Positions 52,818 through 61,367 of a DNA stretch of 64,000 nucleotides are shown one piece after another. The DNA lies in contig JBFXJP010000004.1 in the NCBI GenBank assembly GCA_050174775.1, positions 124,001-188,000 of the forward strand. The letters are read 5' to 3'. How positions within the stretch are numbered: position 1 is the first letter of the stretch; each line of letters starts with the position of its first letter. The notes under the pieces were generated by a model. That model was given only the letters and a program-made list of their open reading frames with translations. It ran no database searches and was not told the DNA's origin. A program made the position numbers and the translations under genes. The DNA comes from CAYPGJ01 sp050174775 (GTDB lineage: Bacteria; Planctomycetota; Phycisphaerae; Phycisphaerales; UBA1924).

Positions 52818-53264
52818 TCAGAGGCCCTTCTCGAAGATGACGAGGTTCTCCGACATGTCGGCGTCCCAGCGGATGCCGACGATGTCGAAGCCTTCGGCGA
52901 TGCCGAAGTGGAGGAAGGGGCGGTGCTTGTTGAGGCACTCGAATCGGATGTGGGAATAGCCCTGGTCCTTGGCCCAGGACATGGCTTCGTGCATGAGCTG
53001 GGTGGCGACGCCCTGGCGGCGCGCGTCGGGCATGACGCCGCAGAGCCAGGCAAAGTGGACGGAGGGCTTGAGCTCGAGGCCGACGTAGAAGCCGACGGCG
53101 TCGGTTTTGATGCGCGCGACGAGGACAAGGACGTTCCGACGCGCGAGGAAGCGGCGCGCGAAGGACTCGGGGGTGCGCGCCGGGCGGAACATCTGGTTGT
53201 AGAGGTGCGCGATGGTCTCGGTGTCGCCGGGGTCGAGCCGATCGATCGTCACTTCCATCGACAT
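52818..53264 (-). CDS. GNAT family N-acetyltransferase
   Basis: 148 residues. Motif A is VHFAWLCGVMPDARRQGVAT (acetyl-CoA loop RRQGVA), followed by a helix AMSWAKDQGYSHIRFEC and LNKHRPFLHFGIAEGFDIVG (motif B). The substrate is unknown. ATG 53264 has GAGGAGGGG 7 bases upstream. It lies 40 bases downstream of efp on the same strand, so both may be on one message. Confidence 0.82.
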   Translation of the reverse strand: MSMEVTIDRLDPGDTETIAHLYNQMFRPARTPESFARRFLARRNVLVLVARIKTDAVGFYVGLELKPSVHFAWLCGVMPDARRQGVATQLMHEAMSWAKDQGYSHIRFECLNKHRPFLHFGIAEGFDIVGIRWDADMSENLVIFEKGL

Positions 53265-53304
53265 CGGGGTCCCCTCCTCGCGCCCGACGTGGGGGCGCGG
53301 CGAC

Positions 53305-53859
53305 TCAGGCGCGTGACTGATAGGAGCCGTCATCGGTGGAGATCTTGAGCATCTCCCCGATCTCGATGAACGCGGGGACGCGGGTCTTGAGCCCGGTCTC
53401 CATGGTGGCTTCCTTGAGCTGGTTGGTGACGGTGGCGCCCTTGATGCCCGGGGGCGTGTCGACCACCTTCAGCTCGACGCTGGGGGGCAGCTCGATCACG
53501 ACGGGGCGCTCGTCATGGACGAGCATGATGACCTTGGTGTTGGGCTTGATGTAGAGCTTCTGATCGCCGACGAAGTCCTCGTCGAGCGTGACCTGGTCGA
53601 AGGACTCGCTGTCCATGAAGGTGTAGCCGGTGTTGTCGGCGTAGAGGTACTCCATCTCGCGCCTGTCGAGGTTGACGACGTCGACTTCGTCGCCGGAGCC
53701 GAGACGCTTCTCGAGCTTCGCGCCGGTGAGGACGTCCTTGATGGTGATCTGGATGAAGGCGCGGAGGTTGCCCGGGGTGCGGTGCTCGAAGCGGGTGATG
53801 ACGTAGAGCTTGCCGTCGAAGCGGCAGGCGAGCCCGGGGCGGAGCATGGTGGCTTTCAT
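53305..53859 (-). CDS. efp: Elongation factor P
   Basis: 184 residues with the three EF-P beta-barrels: KOW-like N-domain, OB domain (EYLYADNTGYTFMDSESFDQ) and C-domain (VVDTPPGIKGATVTNQLKEA). It rescues ribosomes stalled on polyproline. The tip loop reads EHRTPGNLRAF: Asn31 stands where E. coli has the modified Lys34 and other lineages a modified Arg, with Arg33 two residues later. ATG 53859 gives the canonical start MKATMLRPG. Confidence 0.94.
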   Translation of the reverse strand: MKATMLRPGLACRFDGKLYVITRFEHRTPGNLRAFIQITIKDVLTGAKLEKRLGSGDEVDVVNLDRREMEYLYADNTGYTFMDSESFDQVTLDEDFVGDQKLYIKPNTKVIMLVHDERPVVIELPPSVELKVVDTPPGIKGATVTNQLKEATMETGLKTRVPAFIEIGEMLKISTDDGSYQSRA

Positions 53860-53976
53860 GGGGAGCAGATCCTGAGAGCGGACGGGAGGTCCTGGTTTGT
53901 CTTCGTTCGGGGGAGGAAGAATAGCGGGGTTCCGAGCCCAGGCAAAACGAGCGCCATCGGGCGCTCGACCGGGAAC

Positions 53977-55428
53977 TCAGCGGCTCGCAGAAACGCTCAG
54001 GCCGACGACCTTGTCCTCGACGACGTGCGCGGCCTCGGCGTGCAGGCGCTTCGCGCGGTGCTTCGACCAGTCGGTCACGGCGAGGTCGGGGCAGTAGCTC
54101 TGCTGTCCGGCGCGCCAGGCATCATGGACACGGAGGACGTCGTACGCGTTGTCGCGCTGCGCGGGCGTGAAGCCGGACTCGCGGATGAGTCGGCAGAGCG
54201 TGGCTTCGTTCAGGCAGTAGGTCGTGCCTGCGGAGGAGACGACGTTCTCTTCCATCATCACGCTGCCCATGTCGTTGGCGCCGAAGTAGAGCGCGGTCTG
54301 GCCGACATGGGGGCCCATCGTGACCCATGAGGAGCCGATGGAGTAGACGTTGTCGAGGACGAGGCGCGAGAGGGCCTGCGTGCGCAGGTACTCGGATGCG
54401 CCGGCCATGCGGAGCCTGCGGCCGAACTCGGCGTGCGCCTTGGGGTCGCCATCGCCCTGGAGATTCGCAACGACGTCACCCGGGAAGGGAGCGCCGGTCT
54501 CGCCCTCGCGCTGGCCCCATTCCTTGAGACGGCCCAGGGGCGTGTTCTCGCGCTGGAAGGGCCAGGAGATGAACGCGGTGTAGTGGCCGCCTGGGCGCGT
54601 GCGCCCATGCTCGTCGGTGACGCCCTCTCCGAAGTCGAGCAGCGCGCGGTCCTGCCATTCGCGCACGAGCGTCATGTGGTGCACGCGGTCCGCGGCGCCC
54701 TCGATGTGGCCGAACATCATCGTGGCGCTGGTGAGCATGCCGAGGGAGTGCGCGGCGCGCATGACGGTGAGCCACGACTCGGCGTCGCACTTGCCCAGGC
54801 CGATCTTGCGGCGGACGGGGTTGGCGAAGATCTCGCCACCGCCGCCCGGGAGCGAATCAAGGCCGGCGGCGCGGAGGCGGAGGAGTACCCAGCGGACCTT
54901 CTCGTAGAAGTCCGCGCCGGGGGGGTTGAAGAAGTGGACGAACTCGACGAACTCGGGTGGCGAGAAGCCGTGGACGTGGGCCTTGGGGAAGCGCTGCTTG
55001 ATGCCGCGGAGGAGGTCTTCGTACCAGGTGAGGGGGAGCGCGGGGTTCATGCCGCCCTGCATGAGGATCTGCGTGCCGCCGATGTCGACGAGCTCGCCGA
55101 CCTTGTCGTAGAGGCGCTCGGGGTCGAGGGTGTAGGCGTCGTGGTCCTCGGCGTCGCGCCGGAAGGCGCAGAAGGTGCACTTGGCGGTGCAGACGTTGGT
55201 GTAGTTGATGTTGCGGTCGATGACGTAAGTGCGGATGGTGGGGCCGTGGAGAGCGCGGCAGCGCGCGTCGGCCCATCGTGCGAGTTCGAGGAGGGGGGCG
55301 TTGTGGAAGAGGTCGAGGGCCTGTTCGGGGGTGAGGCGCGCGTGGCCTTGGGCGACGGCGGAGAGGAGGCCGCGGTCGAGGGCGGGGAGGCTTGGGTGTG
55401 CTGTCGGGGGCCGATAAATGGTCGACAT
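53977..55428 (-). CDS. mqnC: Cyclic dehypoxanthine futalosine synthase MqnC
   Basis: 483 residues. Radical-SAM enzyme of the futalosine route to menaquinone. The cluster motif CTAKCTFCAF follows DRNINYTNV, and the MqnC-type segments HVHGFSPPEFVEF, GLDSLPGGGGEIFANPVRRK and TSATMMFGHIEG are present, with FISWPFQRENTP and EENVVSSAGT later. MqnC is favoured over MqnE by these segments and by NINYTN. It is longer than the typical 370-400, mainly in an inserted segment after FISWPFQ (about residues 285-330). ATG 55428 has GAGG 6 bases upstream; a perfect inverted repeat lies just before it. Confidence 0.88.
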   Translation of the reverse strand: MSTIYRPPTAHPSLPALDRGLLSAVAQGHARLTPEQALDLFHNAPLLELARWADARCRALHGPTIRTYVIDRNINYTNVCTAKCTFCAFRRDAEDHDAYTLDPERLYDKVGELVDIGGTQILMQGGMNPALPLTWYEDLLRGIKQRFPKAHVHGFSPPEFVEFVHFFNPPGADFYEKVRWVLLRLRAAGLDSLPGGGGEIFANPVRRKIGLGKCDAESWLTVMRAAHSLGMLTSATMMFGHIEGAADRVHHMTLVREWQDRALLDFGEGVTDEHGRTRPGGHYTAFISWPFQRENTPLGRLKEWGQREGETGAPFPGDVVANLQGDGDPKAHAEFGRRLRMAGASEYLRTQALSRLVLDNVYSIGSSWVTMGPHVGQTALYFGANDMGSVMMEENVVSSAGTTYCLNEATLCRLIRESGFTPAQRDNAYDVLRVHDAWRAGQQSYCPDLAVTDWSKHRAKRLHAEAAHVVEDKVVGLSVSASR

Positions 55429-55452
55429 CGTGGTCCTCGTGGTCGCCGGCGT

Positions 55453-55480
55453 CGAGTTTTCAGAAATGATTGAAAACTCG
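55453..55480. promoter_or_regulatory. Perfect inverted repeat upstream of mqnC
   Basis: CGAGTTTTCA (55453-55462) and TGAAAACTCG (55471-55480) are perfect 10-bp arms with an 8-base spacer, centred 38 bases upstream of the mqnC ATG. It is AT-rich compared with the surroundings, as expected for an operator or promoter-proximal site, and it could also form an RNA hairpin in the leader. No other mqn gene in the window shares it. Confidence 0.6.
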
Positions 55481-55520
55481 CCCTTCAGTCTATCGTGGGC
55501 GTGGTGAAACATCCAGCGCG

Positions 55521-56453
55521 CTAGGGGCGCGGGTGGTGTTTCTTGTGGACCTCACGGAGTCGGGTCTGGTCGACGTGGGTGTAGAGCTGGGTGGTGGCGA
55601 TGTCGGCGTGGCCGAGGAGTTCCTGAACGACTCGGAGGTCTGCGCCGCCGTGGAGGAGGTGGGTGGCGAAGGAGTGTCTGAGGGTGTGCGGGTGGACGTT
55701 GGAGAGGCCGGCGCGGGCGGCGAGACGTCGGACGATCTGCCAGACGGCGACGCGTTCGAGGGGTCGGCCGGACTTGGAGAGGAGGAGGCGCTCTTTGTGT
55801 AAGTCGAGGCCGCGGAGGAGTTTGGGGCGGCAGTGGGAGAGGTAGTCGGAGATGGCTGCGAGTGCGGGCTTGCCGATGGGGACGAGGCGCTGCTTTCGGC
55901 CCTTGCCTGTAACCAGGGCTGTGCCAAGGGTTTGTTGGATGTCGGCGACGTGGAGGGCGCAGACTTCGGAGGCGCGGAGGCCGCAGGCGTAGAGGAGTTC
56001 GAGGAGGGCGCGGTCGCGTAGCCAGAGGGGAGGGTCGTCGGTCGTATGTGATTGCGGGTCAACGGCTTGGAGGAGTTTCTTGACCTGGGTGGGGGAGAGG
56101 GTGTCTGGGAGTTTGCGCCAGCGGGCGGGCTGGTCGAGGAGGTCGGCCGGGTTGGCTTGTGCGCGCCCCTCGGCGTAAAGCCAGCGGCAGAAGACCTTTA
56201 TGGTGGCGAGGTGGCGCGCGACGGAGGATGTTTCGAGCGCACGATCGCGGCGCAGGGAGGCGATGTGGGAGGCCAGGGCGGCCGGGGTGATGTCGGGGGG
56301 GGAGGAGATGCCTGCTGCGGAGAGGGAGGAGAGGAGATCGCGGAGGTCTCGGCCGTAAGCCTCGATTGTGGCGGGGGTTAGGCCACACTCGACGCGGATG
56401 TACGCGAGGAAGTCGTCGCGTGCGCGGGCGAGTTGTGGGGGGGTGTCAGGCAC
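55521..56453 (-). CDS. xerD: Tyrosine recombinase XerC/XerD
   Basis: 310 residues, the size of Xer recombinases that resolve chromosome dimers at dif. The SAM-like N-domain covers about 1-105. The catalytic residues are visible: Arg in ACGLRASEVCAL, Lys in TGKGRKQRLV, HxxR in HTLRHSFATHLL, His in LGHADIATTQ, and the nucleophile Tyr in QLYTHVDQ. GTG 56453 gives the family start; a TTG at 56483 is possible. No mobile element surrounds it, so it is probably the housekeeping enzyme. XerC and XerD cannot be told apart here. Confidence 0.9.
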   Translation of the reverse strand: MPDTPPQLARARDDFLAYIRVECGLTPATIEAYGRDLRDLLSSLSAAGISSPPDITPAALASHIASLRRDRALETSSVARHLATIKVFCRWLYAEGRAQANPADLLDQPARWRKLPDTLSPTQVKKLLQAVDPQSHTTDDPPLWLRDRALLELLYACGLRASEVCALHVADIQQTLGTALVTGKGRKQRLVPIGKPALAAISDYLSHCRPKLLRGLDLHKERLLLSKSGRPLERVAVWQIVRRLAARAGLSNVHPHTLRHSFATHLLHGGADLRVVQELLGHADIATTQLYTHVDQTRLREVHKKHHPRP

Positions 56454-56606
56454 GTCGTAAGTCGTGTATCGGCGTTGTCTCAAGAAATGGCCGAGTATGC
56501 GCAGTTGCGGGCGGTGTGCGCACCGATTGCGCGATATGGGTGGGTTGCGGGGCGTCAGGGGCGGGCACGCGGTTTGAGGTGTGGATGGAGGCAAGGAGGC
56601 CGAACC

Positions 56607-56810
56607 ATGCGCACTGCGGAGGCGATGCGCCGCACGGGCGGAGACCCGTCGGAAGGTGAATGGACGGAGGCTCTGGGGAGCGCGTGCGTCGGCGCGCGGG
56701 TGTTGTCGCTGGCGCGTGCGGCGTGTGCGGTGCACATGTCTGAGCGTGCGCGGGCGTTGTCGTCGGTTGGTGTGGCGCGTCCGCGCGAGGAAGCGGAGGC
56801 GTTGCGTTGA
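56607..56810 (+). CDS. Small protein of unknown function at the head of the flagellar operon
   Basis: 67 residues beginning MRTAEAMRRTGGDP and rich in Ala and Arg. AGGAGG is 7 bases before the ATG, one of the best ribosome-binding sites in the window, and the TGA overlaps the flgF start (TTGA). Similarity is not recognised. The helix ACVGARVLSLARAACAVHMS is amphipathic. The position suggests a regulatory or chaperone role in rod assembly, but this is inference. Confidence 0.6.
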   Translation: MRTAEAMRRTGGDPSEGEWTEALGSACVGARVLSLARAACAVHMSERARALSSVGVARPREEAEALR

Positions 56811-57577
56811 TCTACGGGATGTACCTGTCGGCATCTGGTGTCCTGACGTCGATGAGTCGTCAGGACGTGTACTCGAACAATCTGTCGAACCTGGCGACGA
56901 CGGGGTTCAAGCCGCAGATCGCGGCGATCCGTGAGCGGGACGTGGTCCGTGTGGAGGACGACCTTCCGTTCATGGAGTCGAACGCGCTTCTGGAGAAGCT
57001 GGGGGGCGGGGTGCTGATGCAGAAGACGCGCTGGGACCTGACGCCCGGCGCGCTGGAGCAGACGGGGCAGACGTTCGACTTCGGCATCAACGGGCACGGG
57101 TACTTCGTGATCGATTCGGGGTCGGGTGAGGGTGCGGAGCGGATGCGGCTGTCGCGGGACGGGCGGTTCACGCTCGACCCTCGCGGGCGGCTGGTTCGCG
57201 TGACGGACAGCCTGCCGGTGATGAATGACGATGGGGAGCCGATCGTGCTGGACCGCACGGCGCCTATCTCGGTGATGGCGAACGGGTCGATACGTCAGGG
57301 GGAGAACGAGGTGGCGCGGATCCGTCTGATGGACGTGACGGACCCGGGGGCGCTGACGATGGAGGGGTTCGGGTTGTTCCGCGCGGCTGCGGGGACGCTG
57401 ACGGAGGCCACGGGGCAGATCGAGCAGGGGCAGCTCGAGCGGTCCGCGGTTGATCCGGTCCGGACGCTGATGGAGATCACGAAGTCGGGGAGCGCGGTGG
57501 AGCAGAACGCGCGGATGATCCAGTTGCACTACGAGACGGTGGGTCGGGCGATTTCGACGCTCGGTCGGGTTGCTTGA
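56807..57577 (+). CDS. flgF: Flagellar basal-body rod protein FlgF
   Basis: 256 residues. The FlgF/FlgG family N-terminus (IYGMYLSASGVLTSMSRQD, then NNLSNLATTGFKP) is followed by GINGHGYFVIDSG and the C-terminal helix SAVEQNARMIQLHYETVGRA. It forms the proximal rod next to FlgG. The TTG start overlaps the upstream stop; ATG 56819 is an alternative. It lies 21 bases before flgG. Confidence 0.9.
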   Translation: MIYGMYLSASGVLTSMSRQDVYSNNLSNLATTGFKPQIAAIRERDVVRVEDDLPFMESNALLEKLGGGVLMQKTRWDLTPGALEQTGQTFDFGINGHGYFVIDSGSGEGAERMRLSRDGRFTLDPRGRLVRVTDSLPVMNDDGEPIVLDRTAPISVMANGSIRQGENEVARIRLMDVTDPGALTMEGFGLFRAAAGTLTEATGQIEQGQLERSAVDPVRTLMEITKSGSAVEQNARMIQLHYETVGRAISTLGRVA

Positions 57578-57598
57578 GCACACGGGAGGCATTGAGGC

Positions 57599-58408
57599 AT
57601 GGCTATCACGGCATTGAATTCCGCTGCGACGGCGTTGTCGGCGTTGAACACGCAGCTCGACGTGATCTCGATCAACCTGGCGAACGCGAACACGATGGGC
57701 TTCAAGGGGAGCCGCGTGAACTTCCAGGACCTGATCTACATGGAGCAGGCGCAGCCGGGCACGGAGAACGCGAACGGGGATCAGCGTCCGACGGGCCTGT
57801 ACGTGGGTCTGGGCGTGAAGGCGTCGGGCACGCAGGTGGACTTCACGCAGGGCTCGCTGCTCAGCACGAACCGGCCGTATGACATCGCGATCGAGGGGCA
57901 GGGGTTCCTGCGGGTGGCGATCGAGCCGGATCGCTCGCCGAGCGGCCAGGGGTACACGCGCGCGGGGAACCTGGTGCTGAACCGGGACGGCGAGCTGGTG
58001 ATGGCCAATGACGAGGGTCGCCGGCTTGATCCGCCGATCACGATTCCGCCGGATGCGATCTCGGTGACGATCGGGACGGACGGTCGGGTGCTGGTGCTGC
58101 AGCCGGGTGCGCTCGAGCCTGCTGAGGTGGGGCAGATTCAGCTGACGGTGTTCGTGAACCCGGCGGGCTTGAAGCAGCTGGGCGAGAACCTGTACGTGGA
58201 GTCCGCGGCGTCGGGGCCGCCGATCACGGGGAACGCGGGTGAGGAGGGGCGCGGTCTGATCCGGCAGGGGTTCCTCGAGGGTTCGAACGTGGACCCGACG
58301 AAGGAGCTGATCGAGCTGATCCGCGCCCAGCGCTCGTACGAGATGAACAGCCAGACGATCCGGACGGCGGACGAGGCGCTGCGGACGATCTCGCAGCTGC
58401 GGAGGTGA
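57599..58408 (+). CDS. flgG: Flagellar distal rod protein FlgG
   Basis: 269 residues, close to the normal 260. It begins MAITALNSAATALSALNTQL, with the rod motif NLANANTMGFKGSRVNFQDL, the central AIEGQGFLRV region, and the C-terminal EGSNVDPTKELIELIRAQRS, YEMNSQTIRTADEAL motif of the family. GGAGGC sits about 6 bases before ATG 57599. The stop abuts the flgA ATG. Confidence 0.95.
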   Translation: MAITALNSAATALSALNTQLDVISINLANANTMGFKGSRVNFQDLIYMEQAQPGTENANGDQRPTGLYVGLGVKASGTQVDFTQGSLLSTNRPYDIAIEGQGFLRVAIEPDRSPSGQGYTRAGNLVLNRDGELVMANDEGRRLDPPITIPPDAISVTIGTDGRVLVLQPGALEPAEVGQIQLTVFVNPAGLKQLGENLYVESAASGPPITGNAGEEGRGLIRQGFLEGSNVDPTKELIELIRAQRSYEMNSQTIRTADEALRTISQLRR

Positions 58409-59440
58409 ATGGTGGGTAAGGCTCGCGCGATGGTTGTGTGGGTGGCTGCGGCGTTGGCGTCGGCGGCGTGTCTTGGGGACACGGTGACGCTGCGGACGAG
58501 CGCGACGGTGCGCGGCAACGTGGTCCGGCTGTCGGACGTGGCGGCGCTCGAGGGTCCGGAGGCGGAGCGTCTTGCGGACGTGGTGCTGGTGGAGGACATC
58601 GGCACGGCGTCGCGCGTGGACGGGGTTGCGCGTGTGGATGTGCGGGCGGTGCGGAAGGCGCTGGACGCGGGCGGCGCGAAGTGGGGGAGGCTGGCGCTGC
58701 AGGGGTCGGTGTGTGAGATTCGCGCGTCGGGCGCGGGGGAGAGCGGCGCGGCGTCTCCTGGGGAGCCGTCGAGCAAGGAGGGGTTGGCGGAGGCGAGCCG
58801 CGGGAATGTGCGCGGCGCGGTGGAGGAGATGCTGGCGCGGGTGTACGGGGTGGAGCGCGAGCAGCTGCGGGTGACGTATGACGTGCGTGATTGGGGGTTT
58901 CTGGCGCGGGAGGTGTGGGGGAAGCGGGTGGAGGCGCAGCCTGGTGGGAGCGCGACGGGGACGAAGCAGCCGGTGCGGGTGTGGGTGTATGACGGGGACC
59001 GGGTGGCGCTGGAGGGTCAGGTGACGGCGAGTGTGGAGGTGCGGAAGCGCGTCGCGGTGCTGACGCGGGGGCTTCGGCGGGGCGATCTGATCTCGGAGGG
59101 GGACGTGACGCTGGAGGAGATGTGGGTGGAGGGGGCCGGGGCGCCTGCGGACGTGACGGAGGTGGTGGGCCGGGAGGCGCGGACGCGGCTCTCTGCCGGG
59201 AGTGTGGTGCGTTCGGTGGACGTGGAGGCGGCGCAGGTGATCCGGCGGGGAGACCTGGTGACGGTGCATTGCGTGAGCGGGGGTGTGGTGGTGAAGGCGC
59301 CTGCGCGGGCGCTGGCTGATGCGCGGGAGGGGGAGATGGTGGAGCTTCGGATGGACGGGTCGAAGCGGTCGTTCATGGCTCGCGCGAGCGGGTCGGGGCG
59401 CGCGGTGTTGGAAGTGGGCGGCGCGGGGATGGGTGGCTGA
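58409..59440 (+). CDS. flgA: Flagella basal-body P-ring formation protein FlgA
   Basis: 343 residues, longer than the usual 220-240. After a signal peptide (VWVAAALASAACLGD) comes an N-terminal part of about 190 residues with VVRLSDVAAL strands, then SAF domain and C-domain: VAVLTRGLRRGDLISEGDV, TRLSAGSVVRSVDVEAAQVI, and GDLVTVHCVSGGVVVKAPAR ending RSFMARASGSGRAVLEV. FlgA is the periplasmic chaperone of the P ring (FlgI). The long N-terminal half resembles a second domain of the same family. ATG 58409 follows the flgG stop directly. Confidence 0.87.
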   Translation: MVGKARAMVVWVAAALASAACLGDTVTLRTSATVRGNVVRLSDVAALEGPEAERLADVVLVEDIGTASRVDGVARVDVRAVRKALDAGGAKWGRLALQGSVCEIRASGAGESGAASPGEPSSKEGLAEASRGNVRGAVEEMLARVYGVEREQLRVTYDVRDWGFLAREVWGKRVEAQPGGSATGTKQPVRVWVYDGDRVALEGQVTASVEVRKRVAVLTRGLRRGDLISEGDVTLEEMWVEGAGAPADVTEVVGREARTRLSAGSVVRSVDVEAAQVIRRGDLVTVHCVSGGVVVKAPARALADAREGEMVELRMDGSKRSFMARASGSGRAVLEVGGAGMGG

Positions 59441-59459
59441 GATGGAAGGAGCGAGTGTG

Positions 59460-60188
59460 ATGCGTTGGATGGCGTGTGTGGTCGGGCTGGCGGTTTCGGG
59501 GATGGCGATGGGGCAGAGCCTGTTCCGTCAGCCGGTGTACGGGCCTGCGCCGTCGACGGTGCGCGGGGGGGCGGGGTCGATGGGGGAGCCTGCGGTGAAG
59601 GTGAATCCGGTGGCGGAGCTGGAGGGGGTGAGCCTGTTCCAGTTGCAGCCGGAGCCGCCACGGATGATGCGGGTGCATGACCTGGTGACGATCATCGTGA
59701 ACCAGTCGAGCAAGATCGAGCGTGATCAGACGCTGGAGACGAAGAAGAGCGCTGCGAACACGGCGCAACTGAACGCGCTGCCGGACCTCTGGAAGCTGCT
59801 GCAGCTGCGTCTGGAGGCCGGGAACCGGACGAACGGGAGCCCGAGCGGGCTGCCGGAGTTCGGTCTGACGAACACGAACAACTTCAAGGGTGAGGGTGAC
59901 TACGAGCGTGAGGACCGGTTCACGGCGCGGGTGACGGCCGAGGTGATCGACGTGAAGCCGAACGGGCTGCTGGTGCTGGAGGCGCGGTCTTCGATCGTGA
60001 CGGACAAGGAGGAGCAGACGATCGTGCTGTCGGGGGTGTGCCGTCAGGAGGACGTCTCCTCGTCGAACACGGTGCAGTCGACGTCGCTGAGCGATCTGCG
60101 GCTGGTCACGCAGCACGAGGGTGAGGTGAAGGACGGGGCGAGCAAGGGGTTGATCACGAAGTTCTTCGAGACGCTGTTCAACTTCTAA
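59460..60188 (+). CDS. flgH: Flagellar L-ring protein FlgH
   Basis: 242 residues. The body matches FlgH: VHDLVTIIVNQSSKIERDQT, then FKGEGDYEREDRFTARVTAE, VIDVKPNGLLVLEARSSI, and LSGVCRQEDVSSSNTVQSTS. The N-terminal signal is MRWMACVVGLAVSGMAMGQS. In most bacteria FlgH is a lipoprotein with a Cys after the signal; here the probable cleavage site (AMGQ) has no Cys. ATG 59460 has GAAGGAG 8 bases upstream; ATG 59442 is an alternative. Confidence 0.9.
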   Translation: MRWMACVVGLAVSGMAMGQSLFRQPVYGPAPSTVRGGAGSMGEPAVKVNPVAELEGVSLFQLQPEPPRMMRVHDLVTIIVNQSSKIERDQTLETKKSAANTAQLNALPDLWKLLQLRLEAGNRTNGSPSGLPEFGLTNTNNFKGEGDYEREDRFTARVTAEVIDVKPNGLLVLEARSSIVTDKEEQTIVLSGVCRQEDVSSSNTVQSTSLSDLRLVTQHEGEVKDGASKGLITKFFETLFNF

Positions 60189-60257
60189 GGCCGGCCCCGT
60201 GGGCGGGGCGCGGCGTTGGGCGGGTCTTGTGGCCTCGGAGTTGCGAAGGAGACGTGC

Positions 60258-61364
60258 ATGAGCGTGGAGACGCGGAATGTGCGATGGAAGTGGGTGGCGC
60301 TGGGCGCGTTGGCTGCGCTCGTGTGCGCGGGATTTGCGCGGGCCACGTCGTTGCAGGAGTTGGTGCGGCTGAAGGGGCAGGGCAAGAGCGAGTTGCGTGG
60401 GATCGGGCTGGTGATCGGCCTGCCGGGGACGGGGGATTCGGGGAAGGACCTGGTGATCGCGCGGCCGATGGCGAAGCTGCTCGAGAACGAGGGGCTTCCG
60501 GTGGGGAGCCTGGATGAGCTGGGCGCGTCGAAGTCGGCGGCGTTGGTGGCGGTGAGCTGTGAGATTCCGTCGACGGGCGCGCGGCTGGACGATCGGTTCG
60601 ACGTGTTCGTGTCGGCGTTGCACAACCCCAAGAGCCTTGAGGGGGGTCGGCTGCTGATCGTGGCGTTGCGCGGCCCGCTGCCGGGTCAGCCGGTGTTCGC
60701 GATGGCGTCCGGTCCGGTGGTGATCGAGGGGCTGAACACGCGTTCGGGGCGTGTGCGCGGGGGCGGCGTGATCGTGCGGGACATCCCGATGCCCACGATC
60801 AGTGAGGACGGGTCGGTGACGCTGTTGGTGGAGCCGGCGTTCGCGGGGTGGACGACGTCGCAGCTGATCTCGAGCACGATCAACCAGCATCGGCTGAGCT
60901 ATGACGAGACGGCGCGGGACATCGCGTATGCGATCGACGAGCGGACGGTTCGCGTGGAGATCCCGGACGTGGAACGGGCGAATCCGGCCGGGTTCCTGTC
61001 GGACATCCTGGGGATCCGGTTCGATTCGTCGCTGGTGAGTCTGCCTGCCCGGATCATCGTGAACGAGCGTGAGAAGGCGATCGTGGTGAGCGGGGACGTG
61101 GAGATCCGTCCGACGCTGATCGCGCACGGGAGCCTGGTGGTGACGGCGGTGACGCCGCCGCTGCCGCCGTCGGCGCAGAACCCGCTGGTGGAGCGGAGGA
61201 GTTGGACCGCGCTAGATCAGGCGGCGCGGCCGCGCGAGAAGGCGCGGCTGCAGGACCTGCTTGCGGCGTTCAAGCAGTTGGACGTGAGCGTGGACGACCA
61301 GATCGCGATTCTGAACATGCTGCGTCGCAACGGGGACTTGCACGCGGAAATGATTGTGGACTGA
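60258..61364 (+). CDS. flgI: Flagellar P-ring protein FlgI
   Basis: 368 residues. A signal peptide (VALGALAALVCAGFARA) precedes the FlgI domain: LRGIGLVIGLPGTGDSGKDL, SVSCEIP-like strands (VAVSCEIPSTGARLDDRFDV), LLIVALRGPLPGQPVF, and VNEREKAIVVSGDVEIRPTL near the end. It builds the periplasmic P ring around the distal rod. AAGGAG is 6 bases before ATG 60258. flgJ follows after 3 bases. Confidence 0.94.
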   Translation: MSVETRNVRWKWVALGALAALVCAGFARATSLQELVRLKGQGKSELRGIGLVIGLPGTGDSGKDLVIARPMAKLLENEGLPVGSLDELGASKSAALVAVSCEIPSTGARLDDRFDVFVSALHNPKSLEGGRLLIVALRGPLPGQPVFAMASGPVVIEGLNTRSGRVRGGGVIVRDIPMPTISEDGSVTLLVEPAFAGWTTSQLISSTINQHRLSYDETARDIAYAIDERTVRVEIPDVERANPAGFLSDILGIRFDSSLVSLPARIIVNEREKAIVVSGDVEIRPTLIAHGSLVVTAVTPPLPPSAQNPLVERRSWTALDQAARPREKARLQDLLAAFKQLDVSVDDQIAILNMLRRNGDLHAEMIVD

Positions 61365-61367
61365 GCG

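Noticed and set aside
56555..59269. Open frame of about 900 codons antisense to flgF-flgG-flgA
   Set aside because: Shadow frame of certain flagellar genes; no recognisable domain.
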